DNA from: CBDCWA01 sp046048295
GTDB taxonomy: Bacteria; Pseudomonadota; Alphaproteobacteria; Rhizobiales; Hyphomicrobiaceae
Direction: 5' to 3'
DNA: 12,095 bases
NCBI GenBank assembly: GCA_046048295.1
Contig: JBJOGJ010000112.1
Coordinates: forward strand, 1-12,095
Part shown: piece by piece, positions 5,958-12,095 of the stretch
Layout of the letters: each line of letters opens with the position of its first letter
How positions within the stretch are numbered: the stretch's first letter is position 1
The notes under the pieces: generated by a model
Told to the model about the DNA's origin: nothing
Databases searched by the model: none
The model's input: only the letters and a program-made list of their open reading frames with translations
Position numbers and translations under genes: made by a program

Positions 5958-7322
5958 TCAGAATGCAGCCGCAGTGATGCTGCGGCATTCGTCAAGCGTG
6001 TCGAGCCGCCACACCAGATCGGCGAGCAGGCGTGTTTTCTCAACGCCAAGCACGGGCTCGGTGTTGGCGCGGAACTTGTCCTCGATCTGTGAATCGCTGA
6101 GCGGGTTCTCTACCGTACCGGTCGCATGGTCCACATGCACGACGTGTCGCCGGCCATCGATGGCGACGACCTCTGCCTCCGCCTCATCTATGCCGTAGGA
6201 ATCCACCGTAGCTATAGTGATTTTTGCGCGGGCCGCCTTTATGTCCTGCGCCGTGGCACGGGCATCAGAGTACTGCGGTATGCCGGCATTGCCATCTAGA
6301 TAGCCGACCGCCGCAGAATGCTTCAAAGAGAATTTCGACTTCAGTCCGGTCTCAGGCTCCTCGACACCGGTGATGCGAACGGCGGCGGGATTGACGCGAA
6401 TTTCGTAGTGTTCGACGTCGCCTGGGGCGATACCACTCTCGGCGGCGAGTTGGATCATCGCGTCGATGCAAGGATGCTGGACGATCCCGCAGGCATACGG
6501 CTTGTAGCCGTTGCTCGCGATTTCCCAGTGCTCGCCGAGCCCCTCGAGTATGCGCCCGGGCGCTGCCTCGCTCGAGTAGATGCGCACGAAACCGCGCCTG
6601 CCTTCGAAGATTTCCGGGGAGCTGTCGAAACCTTTCTCGGCCAACAGTGCGGCGAGCAGGCCGTTCGAAGCGGCGCGGCCGGCATGAAACGACTTGCACA
6701 TGGTGCCGCGGTTCTGCTGCATGCCCGAGGCCTGTGTCGTCGCAATGCCGGAACAATGTACCAGGCTTGCAGCATCGAGCCCTATGAAACGGCCGGATGC
6801 GACACCGGCGGCGATGGTGCCCAGGGTGCCGGTCAGATGCCAGCCGCCATCATGATGACGCGGGGCCGCTTTGCCGACGCGGACGCCGGCCTCGAAGCCG
6901 GCGACATAGGCGGTGATGAGATCGCGGCCAGTGCCGCCACGCGCATCCACCAAGGCGAGCAGTGCCGACAGTACGGGGGAACTCGCGTGCAGGACGACCC
7001 CGTCCAGGTGCGTATCATCGTAGTCGAGGACGTGCCCCATCTGGCCGTTGACGATTGGCGCCTCCAACAGGCCGAGCCTGCAGCCATGAGCAAGTACCGT
7101 GGCGCATGGCGCGCCCGACAGCGATCGCATAACTTCGAGCTGAATGGCGACGGTCGGGTGCCCGCTGCCGGCCATCGCGCATCCGAGCCAGTCGAGCAAG
7201 CCACGCTTCGCCTCGTGAATGACCGCATCAGGCAGGTCCGCATAGGAGAACTCAGTCAGGAACCGGCAGAGGCGTTGCGTCATGGCGAGGTCGAGCGGTG
7301 CGGCTCCGTACTCGACGTTCAT
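5958..7322 (-). CDS. MmgE/PrpD family protein
   Basis: The 454-residue soluble protein matches the usual MmgE/PrpD length. This family includes 2-methylcitrate dehydratase (PrpD), cis-aconitate decarboxylase and iminodisuccinate epimerase, all acting on small polycarboxylates. The N-terminal helical domain runs to about 265 and the C-terminal lid from about 266 onward. Residues expected at the active site are visible: Asp100 and Thr104 in LDYDDTHLDG, His112, Lys210 in MCKSFHAGRAA, and Lys274 in GYKPYACG, so it is probably active. The substrate cannot be told; PrpD itself usually sits with prpB and prpC, which are absent. GAGGAA lies 6 nt before the ATG. It is the last gene of the minus-strand operon, 34 bp after the aminotransferase, and ends 6 bp from the Irr-like stop. 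A bulged hairpin at 5961-5990 (GAATG/CATTC and CCGCAG/CTGCGG) overlaps its end. Confidence 0.88.
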   Translation of the reverse strand: MNVEYGAAPLDLAMTQRLCRFLTEFSYADLPDAVIHEAKRGLLDWLGCAMAGSGHPTVAIQLEVMRSLSGAPCATVLAHGCRLGLLEAPIVNGQMGHVLDYDDTHLDGVVLHASSPVLSALLALVDARGGTGRDLITAYVAGFEAGVRVGKAAPRHHDGGWHLTGTLGTIAAGVASGRFIGLDAASLVHCSGIATTQASGMQQNRGTMCKSFHAGRAASNGLLAALLAEKGFDSSPEIFEGRRGFVRIYSSEAAPGRILEGLGEHWEIASNGYKPYACGIVQHPCIDAMIQLAAESGIAPGDVEHYEIRVNPAAVRITGVEEPETGLKSKFSLKHSAAVGYLDGNAGIPQYSDARATAQDIKAARAKITIATVDSYGIDEAEAEVVAIDGRRHVVHVDHATGTVENPLSDSQIEDKFRANTEPVLGVEKTRLLADLVWRLDTLDECRSITAAAF

Positions 7323-7356
7323 GATTGTTTCCTCTTCCAGTGCCGCATCGGCCCGG

Positions 7357-8685
7357 TCATGGGAGTGACTTCAACAGCGCGGCAAGCCTATCGCGGATGT
7401 CGGCGATGTCGGTCTCGGTGGCAATCAGTGGTGGAGCGGTCACCAGTGTATCGCCCGCGACGCGGCAGTGAAGATCATGGTCGTGATACATGCGCTCCAT
7501 CGCCTCGTAGCCGCGCTTACCGGGCTTGCCGGTTTCGGGTGCCAGCTCGATGCCGCACATCATGCCGATCGGCCGGATGTCGACGACGTGCGGCAAACCT
7601 TTAAGGCTCATCATGGCATCGGCGAACTTGCTCTCGTTGGCGCGTGCACGTTCGAAGAGTCCGTCCTCCTTGTAGACCTCGAGCGTCGCAAGGCCGGCAG
7701 CGACAGCCAGAGGATGGCCGGAATAGGTGTAGCCGTGGAAAAGCTCGACCATGTAGTCCGGTCCGGTCATGTGGGCGTCGTAGATGTCCTTTCGGACGAG
7801 AACGCCAGACATCGGCACGGCGCCATTGGTCAGGCCCTTGGCGAAGGTGATCATGTCGGGGACGATGCCATAGCGATCGGCGGCGAAGGCATGGCCGAGG
7901 CGGCCAAAGCCGGTGATCACCTCGTCGAATATGAGCAGGATGCCATGCTGGCTTGTGATCTCGCGCAGTCGCTGGAGATAACCCTTCGGCGGTGGCAGGC
8001 AGCCGGTCGATCCGGCGACAGGCTCGACGATGACTGCGGCAATTGTGGAGGCGTCATGCAGGGCGATGATTCGTTGGAGTTCTTCGGCAAGTTCGGCGCC
8101 CCAATCGGGCTCGCCGACGGAGTAGGCCTGCCTGTCGCGGTTGTAGGTGGCGGGCAGGTGGTCGACGCCTGCCAGCAAGGTGCCGAATGCCTTCCGGTTG
8201 GCAACGATGCCACCGACGGAGATGCCGCCGAAGCCGACGCCATGGTAGCCGCGTTCGCGACCAATCAGGCGTGTGCGCGATCCCTCGCCGCGCGCACGGT
8301 GATAGGCGAGGGCCACCTTTAGCGCGGTGTCGACGGCCTCACTGCCCGAATTGGCGAACAGCACGCTATCGAGATCGCCTGGCGCGAGCATGGCCAGGCG
8401 GTTGGCGAGTTCGAACACCTTGGGATGGGCATACTGAAAGCCAGGCGCGTAATCGAGGCCCGCAGCCGCGTCCTGGATTGCGGTGACGATGCGCTCGCGG
8501 CCATGGCCCGCGTTGACGCAATAGAGCCCCGACGTCGCATCAATGACCTTGCGGCCGTCGTCGGTCAGATAGTGCATGTCCTTGGCGCCGACGAACATGC
8601 GCGGGCGCTGCTTGAATGCGCGGTTCGCGGTAAAGGGCAGCCAATAGGACGCGAGTTCGTTCGGCTTGATGTCTAATGGAGCCAT
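7357..8685 (-). CDS. Class III PLP aminotransferase, beta-alanine:pyruvate type
   Basis: The 442-residue product is a full-length class III (omega) aminotransferase. Visible family features: ANSGSEAVDTALK (111-123, phosphate binding), GYHG (146-149, stacks on PLP), FDEVITGFGR with Asp254 binding the PLP nitrogen, and FAKGLTNGAVPMSG with Lys283 as the Schiff-base lysine. HGYTYSGHP and the C-terminal GDTLVTAPP complete the fold. The N-terminus (YWLPFTANRAFKQRPRM) and DYAPGFQYAHP closely resemble omega-amino acid:pyruvate aminotransferase, which makes malonate semialdehyde and alanine from beta-alanine and pyruvate. Related enzymes take other omega-amines or taurine, so the amine donor is not certain. 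It lies 34 bp upstream of the MmgE/PrpD gene in the same operon. An AGAGGC ribosome-binding site precedes the ATG. Cytoplasmic. Confidence 0.92.
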   Translation of the reverse strand: MAPLDIKPNELASYWLPFTANRAFKQRPRMFVGAKDMHYLTDDGRKVIDATSGLYCVNAGHGRERIVTAIQDAAAGLDYAPGFQYAHPKVFELANRLAMLAPGDLDSVLFANSGSEAVDTALKVALAYHRARGEGSRTRLIGRERGYHGVGFGGISVGGIVANRKAFGTLLAGVDHLPATYNRDRQAYSVGEPDWGAELAEELQRIIALHDASTIAAVIVEPVAGSTGCLPPPKGYLQRLREITSQHGILLIFDEVITGFGRLGHAFAADRYGIVPDMITFAKGLTNGAVPMSGVLVRKDIYDAHMTGPDYMVELFHGYTYSGHPLAVAAGLATLEVYKEDGLFERARANESKFADAMMSLKGLPHVVDIRPIGMMCGIELAPETGKPGKRGYEAMERMYHDHDLHCRVAGDTLVTAPPLIATETDIADIRDRLAALLKSLP

Positions 8686-8851
8686 GGCAGCCTCTTCTGC
8701 GGAACGGAAAAGTGCAATCGCCGCCGGCAGGGAGGCGATTGGCGATGATGGATGCTAGCAATGCTGCCAGAAGCTGAAAAGTGCCTTCCCGCAGGCGTCC
8801 AGGCGGCGAAAGACCTCGCCGGGTTGGGAAGATCAAGCTGCCTCATGCCTT
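8686..8851 (-). promoter_or_regulatory. Intercistronic region with hairpin before the aminotransferase
   Basis: This 166-bp gap is the longest inside the minus-strand gene run. On the minus strand AATCGCC (8740-8734) pairs with GGCGATT (8722-8716), a perfect 7-bp stem with an 11-nt loop, followed by GCAC and a short TTTT. A second possible pairing, CTTCCC (8785-8790) with GGGAAG (8826-8831), encloses GGCG/CGCC. The structure could be a weak terminator, an attenuator or an mRNA-processing site separating receptor from enzyme expression. A promoter of its own for the enzyme pair is possible but none is clear. Confidence 0.35.
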
Positions 8852-9883
8852 CTACTTCAGCAGTTCGCGTGTCTTGTCGACCACATCCTTGGGCGTGGCA
8901 TATACACGCCCAAGCCTGGTGTCGATCTCCTCACCGGTAATGACCTCGAGGTCCAGGCGCAGGCGCTTGGCATCTTCGAGGAATTCCTTGTCCTTGGTCA
9001 TGTTGATGAAAGCCTTTCGGACAGCGGCAACGCGATCCTTCGGGACGTTCGGTGGCATCAGGAACGGGCGGCCCCACAACTGGCTGGAGAGAACCAGTTC
9101 CATGATGCGAAGCTCAGAGTCGTTCCGGGCGAAGTCCGTGATCAAGGGCACGTTCGGGAAGTCCGGGTTCTTCTTCAGCGAGAGCTGTACGAGGAAGCGG
9201 ACCTTGTTCTCCTTGATCCATGGGGTGAGGATTTCGCGGTCGCCAGCCCAGCCCGTGCTGACCCGGCCGGTAACCTCGCCGCGCTCCATTGCGAGATAGG
9301 CTTCGGTTGAACTCTGGTAGCCAGAAATGATCTTGAGCTTGGTTCCGAATACGTTGTTGAGAAGTCTCGGCAAATATTCCGTCGCCGGTCCCGAGCTGCC
9401 GACGAGTAGTTCCTTGGTCTTGAGGTCCTCGAACTTCGTATGAGGGGTGGTATGCCACACGACGATCAGACCGGTTTCGGTATTGAGGCTGCCGAGCCAA
9501 TTGAATTTCAGCGGATCGAATTTCATCTCGAGATTGCGCGTTTCGAGCAGCGGGGAGACCAGTAGGCCGCGTTGGATGACACCCATTGCAGTGCCATCCT
9601 TGTCGGCGATGTTGTAGAGAAAGTTCGTCACTCGCATGCCGCCACCGCCGGGCATGTTCTGAACAATGAACGTCGGATTGCCGGGAATGTATTTGCCGAT
9701 GTGCCGCGTGACGTGCCGGGCGTAGCCGTCATAGCCGCCGCCTGGTTTGGAGCCGACGAACATCTTGATCTTCTTGCCCTTGTAGAAGTCAGCGGGTGTT
9801 TCTGCTGCCTGAGTGCTGGTGAGGGACGGCTGCAAGCACGTCAACGACAACGCAACGGCGACAGCGGCTGAGATTTGTTTCAT
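8852..9883 (-). CDS. Bug/TctC-like periplasmic solute-binding protein (SBP3)
   Basis: The 343-residue product has a signal peptide (MKQ, hydrophobic 5-19, likely cleavage after AA near 27) and a complete TctC/Bug-type binding domain. Features: ADFYKGKKI, glycine loop PGGGYDGY (47-54) with the family Asp at position 52, NMPGGGG (76-82), DKDGT, FNWLGSL and AMERGEVTGR. It lacks the two cysteines of SBP1/SBP2 and groups with SBP4 on both points. AGGAG lies 8 nt before the ATG. It begins 57 bp after SBP4 within the minus-strand operon that continues to an aminotransferase and an MmgE/PrpD protein, so its ligand is probably a substrate of those enzymes. No membrane partner is encoded here. Confidence 0.9.
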   Translation of the reverse strand: MKQISAAVAVALSLTCLQPSLTSTQAAETPADFYKGKKIKMFVGSKPGGGYDGYARHVTRHIGKYIPGNPTFIVQNMPGGGGMRVTNFLYNIADKDGTAMGVIQRGLLVSPLLETRNLEMKFDPLKFNWLGSLNTETGLIVVWHTTPHTKFEDLKTKELLVGSSGPATEYLPRLLNNVFGTKLKIISGYQSSTEAYLAMERGEVTGRVSTGWAGDREILTPWIKENKVRFLVQLSLKKNPDFPNVPLITDFARNDSELRIMELVLSSQLWGRPFLMPPNVPKDRVAAVRKAFINMTKDKEFLEDAKRLRLDLEVITGEEIDTRLGRVYATPKDVVDKTRELLK

Positions 9884-9940
9884 GCCTCGTACTCCTAGTG
9901 ACCGACGTATCCCGGCGCAGGCTGGCCGGACGCAAAGCTG

Positions 9941-10963
9941 CTATTTCTTCAGGATCTCGCGGACGCGCCCAACCGTTGCGTCAGAGACCTCGAATATCTT
10001 CGAGACCAGTTCCTGAATACGTTCGCCAGTTATCGGGTCGACGTCCAGTTTGCGCTTTTTAACATCGGCCAGGAACTGCCCGTCCTTCATGGTCGCGTCG
10101 AAGGAACGGCGGAGTTTCGTCAGGCGATCGGCCGGGATGGCGGGCGGCGCCGCGAACGGCCGGCCAAATTCCTGGCGGGCGAGCATCAGGTTGAGAGCCG
10201 CCTTGTCGTCGGGTGTCTTGCCGTAGTCCATGACCATCGGTACGTCCGGGAGCTCGGGATGGCGCTCGAGGCCGAATTGCGCAATGATCTTGATCTTGCC
10301 CTCCTTCAACGCCGCGCCTTGCGTCGCCTGCAGGCTGGCGTACGTAATACCGGCCACGCCTTCCGCTTCGCCGCGCTCCAGCGCGAGGAAGCTCTCGTAG
10401 GTGCCCTTGTAACCGGACACGACCTTGAATTTCGTGCCGAGCAGGCCGTTCAGGAACTTCGGGTATATTTCCGACGCGCCACCCGAGGCCGAGACAATCA
10501 GTTCCTTCTTGAAGACGTCGTCCAGCTTCGTGACGCCCGAGGTGTGCCAGGCGGTTGCAAGCTGGGTCTCCCTGAGAATGCTGCCGATCCAGTTCAACTT
10601 GCGGGGGTCGTGCTTGGCCTTGGCAGGGAAGAGGATTGCGGTATCGACAATGCCGGGGTTGAGGCCACCAATGACGGAACCATCCTTGTCGGCGACGTTG
10701 GCGAGGTGGTTTGCGGCGACGAGAGAGCCGGCACCCGGCATGTTGGTAACGATGAACGTCGGATTGCCAGGGATGTGGCGGGGCCAATGGCTCGATAGCA
10801 CGCGCGCGAACGTGTCGTAGCCGCCGCCGGCACCGGACCCGACGACGACGCGTACCGTGCGGCCCTTGTAGAAATCATCCGCCATTACATGGCTTGGGAC
10901 AGCCGCATAGGACAGGACTGCCGACATGGCGGCAAATACTGCTCTCGATCCGATACTTTTCAT
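9941..10963 (-). CDS. Bug/TctC-like periplasmic solute-binding protein (SBP4)
   Basis: The 340-residue product has a signal peptide (MKSIGSR, hydrophobic 8-22, likely cleavage after VMA at 28) and a TctC/Bug-type binding domain. Features: DDFYKGRTV, glycine loop AGGGYDTF (45-52) with Asp50, NMPGAGS (74-80), DKDGS, LNWIGSI and ALERGEAEG. Like SBP3 it keeps the loop Asp and lacks the paired cysteines. The frame stays open up to 11344 inside the neighbouring gene, but the start at 10963 is fixed by a near-perfect Shine-Dalgarno and by the signal peptide. It lies 43 bp after the racemase-like gene and 57 bp before SBP3. Two adjacent receptors in one operon suggest two related ligands or one duplicated receptor. 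Confidence 0.9.
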   Translation of the reverse strand: MKSIGSRAVFAAMSAVLSYAAVPSHVMADDFYKGRTVRVVVGSGAGGGYDTFARVLSSHWPRHIPGNPTFIVTNMPGAGSLVAANHLANVADKDGSVIGGLNPGIVDTAILFPAKAKHDPRKLNWIGSILRETQLATAWHTSGVTKLDDVFKKELIVSASGGASEIYPKFLNGLLGTKFKVVSGYKGTYESFLALERGEAEGVAGITYASLQATQGAALKEGKIKIIAQFGLERHPELPDVPMVMDYGKTPDDKAALNLMLARQEFGRPFAAPPAIPADRLTKLRRSFDATMKDGQFLADVKKRKLDVDPITGERIQELVSKIFEVSDATVGRVREILKK

Positions 10964-10965
10964 TA

Positions 10966-10973
10966 CACCTCCT
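10966..10973 (-). promoter_or_regulatory. Near-perfect Shine-Dalgarno of SBP4
   Basis: Reading the minus strand, AGGAGGTG is fully complementary to the anti-Shine-Dalgarno core CACCTCCT and its AGGAGG ends 4 nt before the ATG at 10963. It rules out the longer open frame and predicts strong translation of this receptor compared with its neighbours. Confidence 0.8.
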
Positions 10974-11006
10974 GATTGCTCGAGTGGCTGTATGCTGCCA
11001 GGCGAC

Positions 11007-11735
11007 CTAGCCGACGAATGCAGGCAGTTCCGACAGCAGACGCCCATACCCATGCCGCGGAGTCTCGATTCCCAATCGCTTCTGCATTGCCCAGCAGCGT
11101 GCAGCGACCGGGTGAACGACGGGAACGCCCAATTCGGTTTCCAGCCGGTCAATGATGTCGAGAACGCTCCACTTGCTGCCCTGGATGTAGAGCGCCTCGG
11201 CTGATGGGTTTTCACGGTAGAGGTCCCGGACCAGCGAAAATACCTGGTCCGAGGTGAGGTCATTGATTTCCTCCCACGGGATGCCCTTGGGGCGATCGAG
11301 CGCAATGACCTCGAATCCCTGGTCGGTGAAGTATCGCGCGACAATGCTCATGTCCTCGAAGTCGTAACCGACACCGACGAAGCGCTTCACGCCCAGGGCG
11401 CGTAGAGCTTCGGCCTGAGACATCGCCGATGTGAAAACGGGAATGCCATAGGTGCTTTGCCAGCGCTGGACGATCTCTCGCTCGCCACTGAAGCCGCGCA
11501 ACATGAACGGCGGTGTCCCCTCGGGATGGATCAGGTTCACGCCTGCTTCCGCGACAAGGCGGACCTTGTCCTCGTAGCCGGACACTACGTCCGTGAACTC
11601 TCGGATCGTTCCGTGCCTGATATCGAGGTGGTGAACGATCGTCTCGATATCCCGAGGGAGGAGCTTCTCAAGATCCGCATGCGAACCGGATGTCCGCGTC
11701 GGCTTGATGCACCCAACCACTGCGCGTTCGACCAT
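11007..11735 (-). CDS. Asp/Glu racemase / maleate isomerase-fold protein lacking catalytic cysteines
   Basis: The 242-residue soluble product has the two-lobed fold of the Asp/Glu racemase superfamily, closest to maleate cis-trans isomerase and arylmalonate decarboxylase. Seen: VVGCIKPTRTSG (6-17), GVNLIHPEGTPPFM (65-78), YGIPVFTSAMSQAEALRALG (96-115), a mid-domain GVGYDFED, and ALYIQGSKWSVLDIID (181-196). These enzymes use one Cys in each lobe. Here the first position lies in HPEGTPP (no Cys) and the second in YIQGSKWS (Gln185-Gly186 instead of Cys). The only cysteines, Cys9 and Cys214, lie elsewhere. It may catalyse a different reaction or only bind a ligand. The start at 11735 is preferred over 11762 because CGGAGG (11746-11741) lies 5 nt before it. 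First gene of the five-gene minus-strand run. Confidence 0.8.
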   Translation of the reverse strand: MVERAVVGCIKPTRTSGSHADLEKLLPRDIETIVHHLDIRHGTIREFTDVVSGYEDKVRLVAEAGVNLIHPEGTPPFMLRGFSGEREIVQRWQSTYGIPVFTSAMSQAEALRALGVKRFVGVGYDFEDMSIVARYFTDQGFEVIALDRPKGIPWEEINDLTSDQVFSLVRDLYRENPSAEALYIQGSKWSVLDIIDRLETELGVPVVHPVAARCWAMQKRLGIETPRHGYGRLLSELPAFVG

Positions 11736-12056
11736 GATGCCCTCCGGAAACGTATGCAGCATTCTTTCATGGATGCAAGAAGGCTACGATGCCAGTTGAA
11801 GGATGGCAACCAGAAGGGGGTGCATAAACCGAAATTGGTGCTTTGCTAGGCATGGCCTGGCAGAAGAATGGGCAGAATGCCGAAGGAGGAGAGCAGTATT
11901 TGGTTTGCATTTGGCAAGGAACCCGATTGTTTCCGCTACGGCAAGCCGCGCCGAAGAGGAACTGGGACAATTGACAACGCATCTGTGCAAATTCCATGCT
12001 CGGGAAGTAGAGCTTGATAACGTCGAAAGCGGAACGAGGAGCATCAGGGAAGGGTC
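11736..12056. promoter_or_regulatory. Divergent control region between two racemase-like genes
   Basis: These 321 bp contain no convincing gene and separate two divergent starts. On the + strand TTGACA (11971-11976) is a perfect -35 box; the best -10 candidate, CATGCT (11995-12000) at 18 bp spacing, matches only 3 of 6. No strong promoter is visible for the minus strand. A loose inverted repeat GGCAT/ATGCC lies at about 11849-11881. Short open frames on the minus strand show no domain or ribosome-binding site. Confidence 0.4.
11741..11746 (-). promoter_or_regulatory. Shine-Dalgarno of the racemase-like gene
   Basis: CGGAGG on the minus strand lies 5 nt before the ATG at 11735. An upstream in-frame ATG at 11762 would place this site inside the coding region, and the family's proteins begin just before the VVG-KPT strand, which supports the shorter form. 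Confidence 0.7.
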
Positions 12057-12095
12057 ATGGCATATACACTTTGGCGAGGCGTGGTGGGACTCGTG
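12057..12095 (+). CDS. Start of a probable second racemase/maleate isomerase-like protein (partial)
   Basis: The last 39 bases give 13 codons without a stop, reading MAYTLWRGVVGLV. AGGGAAGGG (12046-12054) lies just before the ATG. RGVVGLV resembles the first beta strand of the neighbouring racemase-like protein (RAVVGCIKPT), and family members commonly begin RGVVGxxKPT. The gene is therefore probably a divergently transcribed paralogue cut off by the window edge. The evidence is short, and the identity is an inference from a few residues. Confidence 0.45.
   Translation, partial: MAYTLWRGVVGLV

Noticed and set aside
5961..5990. Hairpin at the end of the MmgE/PrpD gene as terminator of the Irr-like gene
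   Set aside because: The stem is bulged, lies within coding sequence and is not followed by a T-run; noted but not called.
6000..7322. prpD of a propionate (methylcitrate) operon
   Set aside because: The family fits, but prpB and prpC are absent and the neighbours are receptors and an aminotransferase, so the specific name is not justified.
6318..7604. 428-codon open frame on the + strand opposite the MmgE/PrpD gene
   Set aside because: Antisense to a gene with conserved active-site residues and running into the aminotransferase; no domain seen.
10964..11344. N-terminal extension of SBP4 by 127 residues
   Set aside because: It would overlap the racemase-like gene and place the signal peptide and Shine-Dalgarno inside the protein.
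1..12095. CRISPR array, tRNA, rRNA or insertion sequence
   Set aside because: No regularly spaced repeats, no cloverleaf or rRNA motif and no transposase-like frame were seen on either strand.

Overview
The window is GC-rich DNA from what looks like an alphaproteobacterium of the Rhizobiales (Hyphomicrobiales), probably near Bradyrhizobium or Rhodopseudomonas. This rests on three things: a DUF992 secreted protein, an Irr-type Fur-family regulator, and a long imperfect palindrome of the dispersed intergenic kind known from these genomes. The placement is inferred from family knowledge; no rRNA or housekeeping marker is present.

Layout. Positions 1-758 appear non-coding: a palindromic repeat (2-118), then GC-rich sequence with several predicted hairpins. 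A small secreted DUF992 protein follows (759-1229, +). A minus-strand pair, 3258 to 1372, encodes a Bug/TctC-like periplasmic solute-binding protein (SBP1) and a two-domain VOC (glyoxalase/extradiol dioxygenase fold) protein. Divergent from it is a plus-strand pair, 3457-5249, encoding a second such protein (SBP2) with an unusual C-terminal extension and a cupin. Next is an Irr/Fur-family regulator (5445-5951, +) preceded by a TTGACA promoter and a good Fur-box-like operator. Five minus-strand genes then run from 11735 down to 5958: an Asp/Glu-racemase/maleate-isomerase-fold protein, two more Bug-like binding proteins (SBP4, SBP3), a class III (beta-alanine:pyruvate type) aminotransferase and an MmgE/PrpD protein. 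At the right edge a plus-strand gene starts (12057) whose first residues resemble the racemase-like protein, so a divergent paralogue is probably cut off by the window.

How the genes may work together. The cluster looks like an accessory uptake and catabolic island for small organic acids or amino acids. Four periplasmic receptors of the tripartite tricarboxylate transporter (TTT) type occur in 12 kb without any TctA or TctB membrane partner. They sit beside enzymes that rearrange, transaminate, or dehydrate/decarboxylate carboxylates. The substrate cannot be read from the sequence. The Irr-like gene may tie part of the island to iron status, but only its own promoter shows an operator. The most distinctive observations are: two receptor subfamilies (SBP1/SBP2 with a shared Cys pair and no glycine-loop Asp; SBP3/SBP4 the reverse), the C-terminal extension on SBP2, a racemase-fold protein lacking both catalytic cysteines, and a cupin lacking two of the four usual metal ligands.
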